From: Nitzschia sp. DOCU1
Lineage: Eukaryota; Bacillariophyta; Bacillariophyceae; Bacillariales; Bacillariaceae
Assembly: GCA_951394045.1 (NCBI GenBank)
Contig: OX595992.1
Span: forward strand, 1,426,001 to 1,490,000
DNA length: 64,000 bases
Direction: 5' to 3'
In this document: positions 39,720 through 50,475 of the stretch, one piece after another
How the letters are laid out: the number at the start of each line of letters is the position of its first letter
Numbering within the stretch: the first letter of the stretch is position 1
Position numbers and translations under genes: made by a program
The notes under the pieces: generated by a model
The model's database searches: none
What the model saw: only the letters and a program-made list of their open reading frames with translations
What the model was told of the DNA's origin: nothing

Positions 39720-41099
39720 TTAGTCCACCTGTTTGACCACAGTTCTCTTGCGCTCGCTCGTAAACTTGTGCTCGCCCGGCTTGGAATGTTTGATGCGATT
39801 GGCTTGTTTGCGTTCCGCACTTTCCTTTTGAATGATGGCTTGCTGCGTTTGTTTCTGAATCGTCTTGGGAATCTTGCGCGATTTGTAAATCCTCTTTACC
39901 TCGGGCAAGTGTTGGTATTTTCGAATCAACGTTTGACGATATTGCATTGCCGATTCTTCTCGTGTCGTCAATTGTCCCAGCTTTTCGCTCGCTCGTGCCT
40001 TCCACAAGCGTAGATTGGTATCATCACTACCACTCACAATAAAGGCATTGTCCATGGTATAATTGACCGTAAATACGCGTTGCATACGCTTGGTATGATA
40101 GATATCTCGCGAAAAGCCATTTCGCTCCTTGAGATTAAAGATGCGAATGGTTCGATCATAGGACCCAGTAACGAATTCCCGCCCCGTTGGTGCCCAACTC
40201 ACTGACATGACGGCGGACGTGTGTCCCTTGTATATATGTGTCGGTTCTTGTAGTCGTCGCATATCAAACGTATAAGCTTGATAGTCTTCATTGGCCACTA
40301 CAAAATTCAAGGGTTCCATGGGATTCCATTGCAAATCGTTGCTGCGCATTCGCAAAATCGTCTTTTTCATATCGGAACCTGTCCGTAAATCATGCAAACC
40401 AATACCCCGGTCCATGGAACAATTAGCAACGAGATGTGGCTCAGCAGGATTGAATCGAACAATATTGACAGTATCATCGGATCCCCATAGATTGGAATGT
40501 GTTTGGATGGGTGCCGACCGTTCGGGCGTCCATAATTGAACAGCAGAATCCGATGCCGTTACGAATTGTCGTTCTGCCCAATGATGATCAATCGATTGAA
40601 AGGATCCCTGAATTCTCCATGTATCGAGTGGTGCTTTCTTTTGTTCTGGTTCCGCTGTTGTGGACGAGGCTGCCAAGATTTGTGGTACCGACCATCGCCG
40701 TAAGGTTCCATCATTGCCACACGAATAAAAGTCTTCATCCATACCAAACACTAATCCTTGAATCGCTTGTGCATGCGCATTGAGTGTCGCGACACACGAT
40801 CTCGTTGGTAAATCCCACAAATGGACCGTCCCATCGGCGGCGCCCGAAAGCAATGGCAAGAGGGACGATCTCGAAATACAGGAATGATAGACAGCATCCG
40901 AATGTCCATTTCCTAGATTGCCAATCAAGGGATGAGCAAACATTCGATCCATTTTTGCAGCAGTTACCGCACGTGCGTATTCTCTAGCACGTTGCATGGG
41001 GTGATAGACGGGGTCGAGATTCCGACTTTGTTTGCGCAAATCGCCCGAACATTCTCGTTGGGTCGATTGTTGACTGCGAGACAGTGCCTTGACTTTCAT
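39720..41099 (-). CDS. SOF1: SOF1/DCAF13 WD40 protein, small-subunit processome
   Basis: A single-exon protein of 459 residues. The N-terminus MKVKALSRS is diagnostic of SOF1/DCAF13. Seven WD40 blades follow (for example GAADGTVHLWDLPTRSC, GNDGTLRRWSVPQ, TGSYDRTIRIFNLKER, SGSDDTNLRLWKARA), then the SOF1 C-terminal domain, highly basic (YKSRKIPKTIQKQTQQAI and RKRTVVKQVD). The protein acts in the nucleolus in early 18S rRNA processing as part of the U3 snoRNP/SSU processome. It diverges from the Rab escort protein gene with 472 bp between starts. Confidence 0.95.
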   Translation of the reverse strand: MKVKALSRSQQSTQRECSGDLRKQSRNLDPVYHPMQRAREYARAVTAAKMDRMFAHPLIGNLGNGHSDAVYHSCISRSSLLPLLSGAADGTVHLWDLPTRSCVATLNAHAQAIQGLVFGMDEDFYSCGNDGTLRRWSVPQILAASSTTAEPEQKKAPLDTWRIQGSFQSIDHHWAERQFVTASDSAVQLWTPERSAPIQTHSNLWGSDDTVNIVRFNPAEPHLVANCSMDRGIGLHDLRTGSDMKKTILRMRSNDLQWNPMEPLNFVVANEDYQAYTFDMRRLQEPTHIYKGHTSAVMSVSWAPTGREFVTGSYDRTIRIFNLKERNGFSRDIYHTKRMQRVFTVNYTMDNAFIVSGSDDTNLRLWKARASEKLGQLTTREESAMQYRQTLIRKYQHLPEVKRIYKSRKIPKTIQKQTQQAIIQKESAERKQANRIKHSKPGEHKFTSERKRTVVKQVD

Positions 41100-41571
41100 A
41101 ATGACTATTGTTGTTGTTGTGTGACGGAATCGTGTATATTATGAACTGTTGGCACGGTTGTTGTTGCTGTTGGAGAGGGTTTGTTGTGCTGCTTTGCTCA
41201 ACCTACCAAAGAACAAACACTAGTAGTGGCATCAAATGCGCCATCTCCATGGTCAACGTTTCTTTCGCGAGATGGATGGATTTTTTTTGGTGGTTGTGCG
41301 TGGCCACATGCGCGCTGAAAGGTACGCAGGACAGACCGTGTCGGACAAACTCGACCAAGTTTCAGTTGACCCCTTCGGAATGCATCAAAGCGTCGGAGCG
41401 TCGTTCGTCTGCCCCCAAGGCGCGCCTCGACCCAACATCGAACAATGACGATGGCGATGGAGAGGAAAGAGAGGAGGAGGAAGGTTATCACAAACTAAGG
41501 AGTAGCCAAGGTTCGTCTCCCCATCTACAACAACAAGAATAAGTGCTGGAACTAACTACAGTACTCATACA
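41100..41571. promoter_or_regulatory. Divergent promoter region of SOF1 and the Rab escort gene
   Basis: This 472 bp interval between divergent starts holds open frames on both strands (a 144-codon plus-strand one at 41108-41542) without domain character; it is most simply a shared promoter region. Confidence 0.4.
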
Positions 41572-43869
41572 ATGACGGACGAAACCCCGGGAGCAACCAC
41601 AACGACTGGTGGTACTACAACGACAGAGGAGTTAAAGGACGACGAAGGCCTGTTGCTCGAGTACGACGTGGTGGTATGTGGCACGGGACTCGTCCAATCG
41701 ATTGTTGCCTCCGCCCTCGCACGAGCGGGGAAAACAGTCTTGCATTGTGATGGCGACGACATGTATGGTGAACTCGATGCGGTTTGGACACTGGATAAAT
41801 TGATGGAGGAGCAGCGAAAAAATGACAAAAATGGCAAACAGACATCCGTAAACGAACAGGAAGACTCCACAACGACTAGCGAGACGAAGGATTCTACCGC
41901 CACTGCAATGTTGTCCTTATCGCCCCAGGGAGGCACAACCAGCCTGAAATTTCATTCTTTTCAGTGTCGGAAGAAAATGGGAATTGCGGTCGGCTGCCGT
42001 GTCCAGACTCCTTATGGAACGGGCGTGGTCACATCCCTTCCCACTACGGCAATGGACAATGATGACGAGTCAAAGAAACACTATTCAGTAGCTGTCACTT
42101 TGGATCAATGGAATTTAGCCAATGGAACGGCTCCCATTTCTTATTTTGGATTGGATTCTACCGTCCCGGCCGAGGATCCTATAGTTTTGGAAGAGTATTT
42201 GCAACAACGACACAAGATTCAAAATCTGGCATCCCTCCAAGCGCACTCACTCTTGAACAATCCACGACAGACGCGACAATTGGCACTGGATGCTTCTCCA
42301 GTCTTTGTACTCGCGGCCGGTCGAGCCGTCAATGGCATGCTGGCGAGTAATGTGGCCGATTACTTGGAGTTTAAATCGGTCGAAGGCTTGCTGTGGTTAG
42401 ATACAGAGGAACACGTAATTTCCCGAGTTCCTTGCAATAAAAATGATGTCTTTTCGACCAAACTCTTGTCGCCCATGGACAAGCGTCGTCTCATGAAATT
42501 TTTGCAACTGGCCATGGACTATGCGACACAATTAAATGTCGCGGAAGAATTGCTTCAGGAACAACAACGTCAACAAAATGAAGAAGAAGAAGTGGTACAA
42601 TCCTTGAATGAACGTCATTTGAATCAAGGAAGATCCTTGGCACGACCCCAAAACAAGGCTGTGGCAACTGACGAACTCGTCACGCTCCAACAATGCATGC
42701 AACAAAACATGACATTGGACAGTTATTTACAATCGCAACACAAATTGACTTCTTTGAAATTACGGAATATTATTCGTTATGCACTTGCCATGGAAACGTC
42801 GGCTACGCCTATTTCGCTTTCGCAAGGCATGGCGCAACTACGACATCACTTGCAAGCCTTGGGCCGTTACGGCACGACAGCGTTTTTAATGCCCATGTAT
42901 GGCAGTGGAGAATTGTCTCAGGCCTTTTGTCGGTCGGCTGCCGTTTTTGGAGCGACTTATCTTTTGCGGCGAGCGCCAGTGGGAGTAGTGACCTCCATAG
43001 AAGAGAAAGATGGCAAGAGACGTGTGCAAGGGGTGGTCATTGCTCCCGATGCCATGGATGAAAATTCTCCCGCGGAGGAATCATCATCCCCAGTGCCGTT
43101 AACATCCAAAAAGACGATCAAATGTTCGCACGTGGTGGTGCCTCAAACTGCAATATCCCAAACGCGTTCTTCTACTCGTCGCATTTTGCGTCGCATTTCC
43201 TTGCTACAAGGCAAATTGTTGGTGGATGGAGAACAACGGCACGTCTTGCTGTTACCCCCCAGTAGCACGCATCCATATGCCATTCATGGCATTACCATGG
43301 ACGAATCCGTCCAAGTGGCTCCCAATGGATGTAGCATTTTGCACTTGACAACGACAATTTCAAATGACGACGACGAAACACTTGGTATTTTGGATCAAGC
43401 TGCAGCAAGAATTCTCAAAGCGTCAGCAGCCAATGGCAATGAAAGCAACGGGTCCTCTGTGGTGGAAATCTACAGTGCCACTTATAGCTACGCTTTGCCT
43501 GACGACGACCAGCAGCAACCAGAGGAAACTGAGGTTGTTGGTATGCACGTTTGTAGGCCGAGCGGACAAGTTTTGACCGCCGATGTGGCCTTTGAACAAG
43601 CCGAACGGATCTTTCAACAGATTTGTCCCGGTCAAGAATTCTTAGGCCTTTCGGACGAATTGGACGCCGCCATTAAGGAACGAGCCGCGGAACGGTGCTA
43701 TGACGATGAAGAGCGACTCATGCTGGAGAGTGCCCTCGGCATGATTGGTACCTGTAACAATAGCAAGGCCGAGGAGTCGTCTTCCAAAGATGAAGCGACG
43801 GAAGGGGCAGCCGAAGAAATCAATGAGCTCCCCAAATCATCCAGCGACGATGTTGCAGCTACTAGCTAA
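41572..43869 (+). CDS. Rab escort protein (GDI/REP family) with inserted TPYG-type module
   Basis: A single exon of 765 residues. Residues 31-66 are the N-terminal dinucleotide-fold block of GDI/REP (YDVVVCGTGLVQSIVASAL, then GDDMYGE). The Rab-binding platform follows further on (PVFVLAAGRAVNGMLAS, YLEFKSVEGLLW, and FLMPMYGSGELSQAFCRSAAVFGATYLL). The size and a long C-terminal region favour a Rab escort protein, which presents new Rab GTPases to geranylgeranyl transferase II, over the shorter Rab GDI. Residues 137-193 form an extra small beta module (VGCRVQTPYGTGVV, VTLDQWNLANG, ISYFG), inserted where REPs have their own variable insert. Acidic tails end the protein. It converges on the first beta-helix paralog with only 12 bp between. 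Confidence 0.85.
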   Translation: MTDETPGATTTTGGTTTTEELKDDEGLLLEYDVVVCGTGLVQSIVASALARAGKTVLHCDGDDMYGELDAVWTLDKLMEEQRKNDKNGKQTSVNEQEDSTTTSETKDSTATAMLSLSPQGGTTSLKFHSFQCRKKMGIAVGCRVQTPYGTGVVTSLPTTAMDNDDESKKHYSVAVTLDQWNLANGTAPISYFGLDSTVPAEDPIVLEEYLQQRHKIQNLASLQAHSLLNNPRQTRQLALDASPVFVLAAGRAVNGMLASNVADYLEFKSVEGLLWLDTEEHVISRVPCNKNDVFSTKLLSPMDKRRLMKFLQLAMDYATQLNVAEELLQEQQRQQNEEEEVVQSLNERHLNQGRSLARPQNKAVATDELVTLQQCMQQNMTLDSYLQSQHKLTSLKLRNIIRYALAMETSATPISLSQGMAQLRHHLQALGRYGTTAFLMPMYGSGELSQAFCRSAAVFGATYLLRRAPVGVVTSIEEKDGKRRVQGVVIAPDAMDENSPAEESSSPVPLTSKKTIKCSHVVVPQTAISQTRSSTRRILRRISLLQGKLLVDGEQRHVLLLPPSSTHPYAIHGITMDESVQVAPNGCSILHLTTTISNDDDETLGILDQAAARILKASAANGNESNGSSVVEIYSATYSYALPDDDQQQPEETEVVGMHVCRPSGQVLTADVAFEQAERIFQQICPGQEFLGLSDELDAAIKERAAERCYDDEERLMLESALGMIGTCNNSKAEESSSKDEATEGAAEEINELPKSSSDDVAATS

Positions 43870-43881
43870 AACGTTATTAAA

Positions 43882-45695
43882 TCATCGCGATTTGACGGGT
43901 ATCGGGCATTTGGTCTCCGTAAATATCGTCGAGCATGTTGTGTTGGCGGGATCCAAATTGTGGACCGTCGCCAATTCGCACTCGCCTTCCCGTAATGGCT
44001 CCGACAGGTAGAGTCGATCCGTCTGGAATTCCATTTCGTCGTAAGAAACAACCATGGCTACACTCTGGAATTCAAAGTTTTTCACGCAAATGTCTTTCAT
44101 GAAGCACGAACTGCCTGGTGCACAGTGCAACAACTCTCCACATCCACCATAGAATTGAATGGTTTCGTTGCCGGTTGGAGCGTTGCAGACTGTTGTAACC
44201 AAAGCTGACATTCGAATGTCTCGAAACATGCAACGCTCCAATGTGACGTTTTGGGCTATAGCATAGATGAGAGGGGTGTCATAGACGATTTTCTGAAAGA
44301 TGCAGTCCGAGAAGGTGACGTCGATGGATCGATCCTTGAGAGGCAGCCCCGTCAGTATCTGAAAGTAATTGCGGTACACCCCAATCAAGCCATTTTGGCC
44401 CGCGATATCAGTCCACAAGCAGTTCTCAAACCGTATGTTCTTGCCAGGATGGCTTAATGAGACGGATATACCACCTATGGGACCGCAATTTTGATGATCA
44501 TATGAGTACCTTCTTCCGATCCAAACGCAGGACCAGCCTTGATTTAAATGCGCTCCACGGCACTTACCTACGGGGCCCGATTCGACGGGAATACCGGTAA
44601 AAGTGATACCTTTGAACAGCAGGTTGTCAACTGTAGCGTTCACATCCAGACCAGAGCCATCCGGCAGGGGAATCGTTTGCATTGTGAGCACATGCATGAA
44701 GCCATTTTTAATCGTGCAATTGTTTTCTTGTCTTCCATCGTGTCCACATTGAATTGTCACATTTTTTCGAACCGCTACAAGGGGATAATCGCCGTCGACA
44801 AATCGGAAGTCATTCAAGGCCGGGTTGTTAAAGTTTCCGACGTAGATTATCGTACCGGGGCAAATGATGTAAGATGCTGAAGAGCCTCCATCTGCTAATT
44901 GCGCTTCCAGCATGGCAAAGGTGCTAGTATAGCAAGGATAGGAAAGGTGGGTGCCTGAGAGGGCGCCGATACCAGATTATCACTTCGCAGCGTGAAGGGT
45001 ATCGCAAGGGCACAGACGACGACCACCAACACTAGGGCCAAAACTACCCAGAACAAAGGGGTGCGATTTCGTCCACCTGATGCGGTAGATTGATTTCGGG
45101 CTTGTTCCATTTCAAATGCAGCAAACCCTCGTGAGGACGGTTCTTCATCGATCGCAACATGAAGTGCTTCCACTGGTGGAACTACCAATTCAGCCACTAC
45201 CATGGAAGAATGACCTTCGTCTTCCGCTGCTGAGGGTGGCGAAAATGCAGCCCTTGAGGGAGGTTCTAGACTGGCAACATTGACAGGTGCTTCGTCAGTG
45301 CCTATTCTGTTGGTTTCGTTCGTAACCATTGTCGACGCTGAATCTCTCCTGATTTCTCTATCGATCCCAGCCACTGCCACGGCTCCCGGATGGGTCGCGG
45401 CTTCCTCTACGCTTCGACTCGCTTGCTTGGCCGTCGACAGGGACGGCTGCAAGCCTGAAGTTTGACCCAATGCGACGTTTTGTGTTTGCCTTGTCAATGC
45501 TGCACTGCCTCCCTCATCGGTGGGCGCACCCACGGTATCCGGAGAAGAGGCAACGGCGGACGCATTCATTGACGCCATTCTCTGACCCTGATCATCTCCC
45601 TGCTGGTCAGCAACGGCTTGTTCTATGGCCGTGTTGGAAACACTGGATGCACCTCGACCGTTGGATTCTTTCTCCAGTTGATGGTACTCTTTCAT
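43882..45695 (-). CDS. Single-pass membrane protein with beta-helix ectodomain, paralog 1 (frameshift)
   Basis: Two frames, 45695-44895 and 44913-43882, together match the intact neighbour. The N-terminal 210 residues are cytosolic and disordered, with short motifs shared by the family (HPGAVAVAGID, VVPPVEALHVAIDEE, FEMEQA). A transmembrane helix follows (FWVVLALVLVVVVCALAI). The ectodomain has many Cys and repeating strand turns (YIICPGTIIYVGNFNNPA, NVTIQCGHDGRQ, GITFTG, SIDVTFSDCIFQKIVYD, VTLERCMFRDI) typical of a right-handed parallel beta-helix. The frame changes by one nucleotide near 44935-44950, just before the conserved PCYTST motif. This is either an assembly indel or real inactivation. 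Type II topology is inferred. Function unknown. Confidence 0.72.
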
Positions 45696-46343
45696 GGTTA
45701 TGTGGGGCGCTGCTCTCTCTACTACTAGCAGACAACAGAGGTTGAAGCCTTCCCGCTACACCAGCACAAATTTCGAGCTCTGATAGAGCAATAGAGAAGT
45801 TCCCACTTGCCGTCGACACATCAATAATGGCGGATTGTGGTTGCTTTTTCTTTGTGTTCAAGAAGTGAAAAGAGAACAAAAACACAAGAGGCACGTTGGA
45901 TTTCTTAGCATCAACGATATAGCGCAATCATGACCCTACATAAGTACCTAAGTGAGAAGAAAGATATGCCTTCATTACTTAACAGCAAAACTCGGATGGG
46001 CGGGCTCGACCTCTCTAAATAAGCTATCATACCAAATAAGGTCTGAGTCGCACTAGTCAACTTCCGTACTCTGGCGGCTGGGATGCCTTTTACCAGGTAT
46101 GCAAGAGGTAGGCGCAAAATGCCGCAAGCGTCTCTATTAGAGAGCTGTACAGGTAGTAGTGGGACCCCGGACTCAAGTCCCGTCGACTAGCTCATGTCAG
46201 TCGCCAACCATGAGTATGTCGAATTGGGCTGGGAAAAATGCAGACGAAAAAATGCAGCAACATTTCAAAGCTGCTTGACAAGCCAGATGCAATTCGTTGG
46301 AGCAACATCGAACCTTCAAATGCTCTGTCTGCAAGCCCATCGC
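45696..46343. other. Spacer between beta-helix paralogs 1 and 2
   Basis: A 648 bp spacer without a credible gene. The segment near 46160-46190 has a short GGGAC / GTCCC hairpin but no complete tRNA fold. Confidence 0.4.
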
Positions 46344-48179
46344 TCACCGATCGTTCCGTCGGAATGGGCAGGATCCTTGATCAAATATCGTTGAACAGGA
46401 ACTCACCGTCGTTTCGTTCGTGCTGCTCACCGATAACAACGCCAGCTCGCACTCCTCCGGCTCGTCCAGATAGATTTCATTGTAGTCGATCGCATCCAAA
46501 TCATAAGTCCCTACGAGGCCGGGACCATAGCCATCGAAGCGTTCAACACATACATCCTTCATTGTACACATAGTTTCCGGGCCACAGAACAACAGGACAG
46601 CACATCCAGTGTAGAAATCCTGCCTAACACCATTGTGTTCGAATGCGCACCGGTCAGTGACCAAAGCGGAAAGTTCAAAGTTACGGAAGAGGCACCTCTC
46701 CAGGGTGACGCTTTGGGCAAGGATATTAATCGCGGGGTGGTCGTAGACAATGTTTTGAAAGATGCAGTCCGAGAAGGTAACGTCGATCGACTGGGGTTCC
46801 AAGGAATGGCCGGTAAGCTCTTGGAAGTAGTTGCGCCCGACACCCACGACACCCCACTGTGTCACCATGTCGGTCCACATGCAATCTTCAAACCGAATGT
46901 TTCTACCAGGATAGCTCAGAACTATTGACTGTCCTCCAAATGGCCCCACATTATCTGATGTACCCGTAAATGTTATTCCACGGACTGTCAAGTTATCAGT
47001 CTTCTCAACGAAAGCAATAACCCCGTTCGGTGTCGGAATGCGTGTGTTCGTGTGAACCTGTATGAAACCCCCATCCAAAACGCAATTGTTCTCGCGTCGT
47101 CCGTCCCTACCACATTGAATTTTGACGTTCTCGCGAACAATCAATATGGGATAATCACCATCAATAATTGTGTAATCATCAATGGCAGGATTTTTGAAAG
47201 TACCGATTTTTATTCTCGTGTTGGGGCAGATTACGTATACCTCGGGCTTGGGCTCACTCGCCAGTTGTGCCATGAGAATATCCAGAGTACTCGTATAGCA
47301 AGGATCCGAAAGATCGTCCTTTGATTCACTTTCATTGATCATTGAAACTGGAATTGCAACGGCGCAAGCCACAATAGCCACCAACCCGACCAGCAGTACC
47401 CAGACGAGAAGCCCATGCCTCTGTTTACTGCCATTGTCTTCTCCCTGACTTGGAGCTTGCTCCATCTCAAATGGAGCAAATTGGGGTCCGCCAGACACCA
47501 TATTATTCTCCTCATCGATGCAAACTTGGACTGCTTCCACCGGTGGCACTACAAGTTGTGCTCTGACCATTGGAATGGACTCAACATTATCCTCTTGGCT
47601 AGAATCCGCTTGCTTGGAGGCTGAGCTTGGCTGTTTCATTTCCGAGGAATCAGCCGCCCCTCCCTGGTTTGCCATCTCGTTTGTTGCCGAAACCCCAGAT
47701 GGGTACATTGCGACTTTTGCAGAACCAGAAACCGTCGCGATCTCATTGTCACACCTATCCCCGTCACCTCGATCGTCGTTAACCGAAGTTTCGGTTCCGG
47801 CCACTGCTATGGCTCCAGGTTGCATTGCATGTCCTGCTGATATTCGATTTTTAGTCTCTGATTGTGGTCTTGTAGCAGCAGCATCGTCAGCGGGCCTCGT
47901 CTGCTCTGAAGAAATTTCGTTTTCGGCGTTGCCATCATTTCGTTCACGTATCACTGCTGCATTATTTACCACAGCGACGGATCCAGGCAACGCTGCTCTT
48001 TCCCCAGCTCGTGGTTTTACATCATCATCCGATCGAGGTACCAGTTCGCTCGGGCTTGCTTCATTGACGTTTTGGCTCGACGGCATTGCTGATGTGTCGC
48101 TGGCTTCTCGCGGAATTTCATTCAATTCTTGGTCACTTGTTGCTGGCGTTGATTCTTCATTTGACTTTGATTTCTTCAT
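46344..48179 (-). CDS. Single-pass membrane protein with beta-helix ectodomain, paralog 2 (intact)
   Basis: The only uninterrupted member of the array. The frame opens at 48236, but the ATG at 48179 (MKKSKSNEESTPATS) fits the neighbours better and gives 611 residues. A long Ser/Glu/Ala-rich cytosolic part carries the family motifs (MQPGAIAVAGTE, VVPPVEAVQVCIDEE, FEMEQAPSQ), then a membrane helix (LLVWVLLVGLVAIVACAVAI), PCYTSTLDILMAQLA, and the beta-helix: VYVICPNTRIKIGTFKNPA, NVKIQCGRDGRRENNC, LTVRGITFTG, NIRFEDCMWTDM, SIDVTFSDCIFQNIVYD, VTLERCLFRNFELSAL. Cys are regularly placed. Carbohydrate-active or adhesive roles are common for such folds, but no catalytic residues of pectate lyases are evident. 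Confidence 0.82.
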   Translation of the reverse strand: MKKSKSNEESTPATSDQELNEIPREASDTSAMPSSQNVNEASPSELVPRSDDDVKPRAGERAALPGSVAVVNNAAVIRERNDGNAENEISSEQTRPADDAAATRPQSETKNRISAGHAMQPGAIAVAGTETSVNDDRGDGDRCDNEIATVSGSAKVAMYPSGVSATNEMANQGGAADSSEMKQPSSASKQADSSQEDNVESIPMVRAQLVVPPVEAVQVCIDEENNMVSGGPQFAPFEMEQAPSQGEDNGSKQRHGLLVWVLLVGLVAIVACAVAIPVSMINESESKDDLSDPCYTSTLDILMAQLASEPKPEVYVICPNTRIKIGTFKNPAIDDYTIIDGDYPILIVRENVKIQCGRDGRRENNCVLDGGFIQVHTNTRIPTPNGVIAFVEKTDNLTVRGITFTGTSDNVGPFGGQSIVLSYPGRNIRFEDCMWTDMVTQWGVVGVGRNYFQELTGHSLEPQSIDVTFSDCIFQNIVYDHPAINILAQSVTLERCLFRNFELSALVTDRCAFEHNGVRQDFYTGCAVLLFCGPETMCTMKDVCVERFDGYGPGLVGTYDLDAIDYNEIYLDEPEECELALLSVSSTNETTVSSCSTIFDQGSCPFRRNDR

Positions 48180-48585
48180 TCGGAATGCGAATAACACTAA
48201 AGGAAAGACTCCAAACTCAAAATTAGGCACACCCAACTCCTACTGATGCCATGCAAAACAAAGGTATAGTAGTAGTAGTTGAGATGTTTGAGATGTGAGA
48301 AGACCACTACGAGGAGAAAATAAAAGGAAGGAATCGAAAAGATAGAGTCGAAAAAGTCGAAGGATCGAGGAATTAATGGCGGACGGGGGCAGAGCAATGG
48401 AGACGACTGAACCGACTCCAGGTCCTGCCAATACGGACTGACTCAGAGGACTTGATGGGATCCCCCTCTCGATCTATCTCGGCGCATCCAACTCCCTTCT
48501 CTTCTATTGCAACAAACCTAGAACAGAAAATGAACCCTTTCTACTTGTAGACAAGAAGAAACGCCAAGGGCTACTAGGTGCGTTA
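48180..48585. other. Spacer between beta-helix paralogs 2 and 3
   Basis: About 400 bp, containing the 5' region of paralog 2 and the 3' flank of paralog 3. Nothing else was seen. Confidence 0.4.
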
Positions 48586-50338
48586 CTATATGGGGCAGGA
48601 GGGTGCAGTAAAGATATCATTGCACTCAAAGCGAAAGGAAGAATCGATGGTCTGGACTTCGGCGGCTTGACAGTCTAACGATGATTCGGATGACGATGAA
48701 GAAGTACCATTCAAGTAGAGGCCGTCGTTGTAGTCGAACTGCGACGTATCGCCCAGCACTACCATGCCCGCGCCATACCATTCCAAATTCTCCACGCAGA
48801 CATTGTTCATGATGCAAGAGCTCTCGAGACCACAATACAAAAGACCTGCACACCCCTCGGCAAAACCCACAATGGCTCCACTGTAATCCGTGGAACATTT
48901 CTGCCGAATCAAAACCGACAGCTCGATATTGCGGAATATACAACGCTCCAATATCACAGCCTGCTTGTCGACTTCGATCAAGGGTGCGTCGTAGACAATA
49001 TTTTGAAACAAGCAATCCGAAAAGATGACCTGAATCGAATTATCTTCCAAGGGTAGATCAAGTAGCTTCTGGTAGTAGTTCCGAGTAATGGTGATCAAAC
49101 CATTCTGAGCGAACATGTCGGTCCAAGCGCAGTCTTCAAATCGAATATTCTTTCCAGGATGGCTGATATCGACTGATATTCCATTAAAGGGACCGGCATT
49201 TTCGGGTTGCCCCGTAAAGGTAATTCCTCGAACCAGCATGTTGTCAATGGGAATGTCAAAGGTGAATCCTCCGTCGGGAGTGGGTATTTGTTGGAGTTCG
49301 AGAACTTGCATGAATCCACCAGTCAGAACACAGTTATTCACGTTTTCCGTCGAGACCACATTGGATGGTGATGTTTGGTCGAATGACGATAATGGGAAAA
49401 TCCCCATTGACGACTGAAAAGTCATTGACTGCCGGATTATTGAAGGTTCCAACTTGGATTGTCGTATTGGGACAAATCACGTAGGCATCTGGGATTTCGT
49501 CATCAAAACGCTGCGATTGCAAAATGTCAAAAGTGCTGGTATAACAAGGATACGGATAGGTCACATCCTGTTGTCCCGAATCATTAATGGTATTGCCCTC
49601 CTTGTTTTTGTCGTCGTGTGGGATCAACGTGGCAACCAGAACAATCACAAGGATCACCAGTAATAGCGACATGGATATGCGGACGGTTCGAGGGTTGCGA
49701 AAATATTTATGACAAGGCCACGACATTCTTACTTCCGACGTTGGCGCCTGCTCCACTTCCAATGATCCACGATCTGTCGTCCTTGTATTAGGAGGCAAGA
49801 ACATTTCGGTAGATTCATCAATCTCCACATGGAGCGCTTCTACCGGCGGAGTCACTAGCTCCGCCTGCAACATGAGAACAGGCGCTTCCTCGTCCTCATC
49901 GTGAATATTGTCAATATTTGCAGCATCTGGTAATAGAGGTGGCGATTCTTCGTCGATTCTTCTATGATCTGAACTCGGACTTTGGTGATTGTCGGCTTGA
50001 TTATTCTCTGTAACCACAGAATTTGTTGTTTGATCCGTTTCCTGGCTTGGTGGTATCGTCGTTTGGTTGTCACTGCTGGACAATACCGACGCAGCAGCAG
50101 CAATTCCTGGTACGGCAAAGGCTCCCGGCATGGAGGCTCGGTCGGTGTCATGTCGGATTTTGCTGTCGGTCTGCGAACGAGGAGGCGGTATGGACGCGCA
50201 TGGTGATGGCTGTGGTTGTGGGGCGGAGGAAGATGAAGCACCAGCATCTTGGCTTGAATTTTGGGAGGCAGATTCGACGTCGTGGCCACAGTTCGCCGCG
50301 TGGTCATCCGTATGCGTCTTGGAAGACTTTTCTGCCAT
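48586..50338 (-). CDS. Single-pass membrane protein with beta-helix ectodomain, paralog 3 (frameshift)
   Basis: The start is placed at 50338 (MAEKSSKTHTDD), because upstream codons to 50446 lack counterparts in the paralogs. The cytosolic part carries SMPGAFAVPGI, VTPPVEALHVEIDE and LEVEQAPTS; the helix is SMSLLLVILVIVLVATLI; then YPYPCYTSTFDIL and the beta-helix. At 49334-49345 the first frame ends (LDGKRE, then stop), and the second frame continues with NNCVLTGGFMQV; paralog 2 reads straight through here (GRRENNC), so two A residues seem lost, or one base gained, in an A-rich run. The rest is intact to the stop at 48586. An LTR of the copia element lies 138 bp upstream of the start. Confidence 0.72.
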
Positions 50339-50475
50339 TTTCCCCTCTACAATAATGATAGGCAGAGAGTTGAGGTATAGTTTCCAAGGCAGGTAGATAG
50401 TAGACAGCAGGGCGGAAGGAAGGAACGAAAATGATCCTTTTTTCATTCTTCATCCGTTGCGTCGTGGCGGGAGCG

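Noticed and set aside
41108..41542. 144-codon plus-strand ORF between SOF1 and the Rab escort gene
   Set aside because: Its sequence is Cys/Arg-rich at random, is overlapped by open frames on the other strand, and fills a divergent promoter interval.
46140..46200. tRNA-like hairpin (GGGAC ... TCAAGTCCC)
   Set aside because: Only a T-arm-like element is present; no anticodon arm or acceptor stem can be paired.
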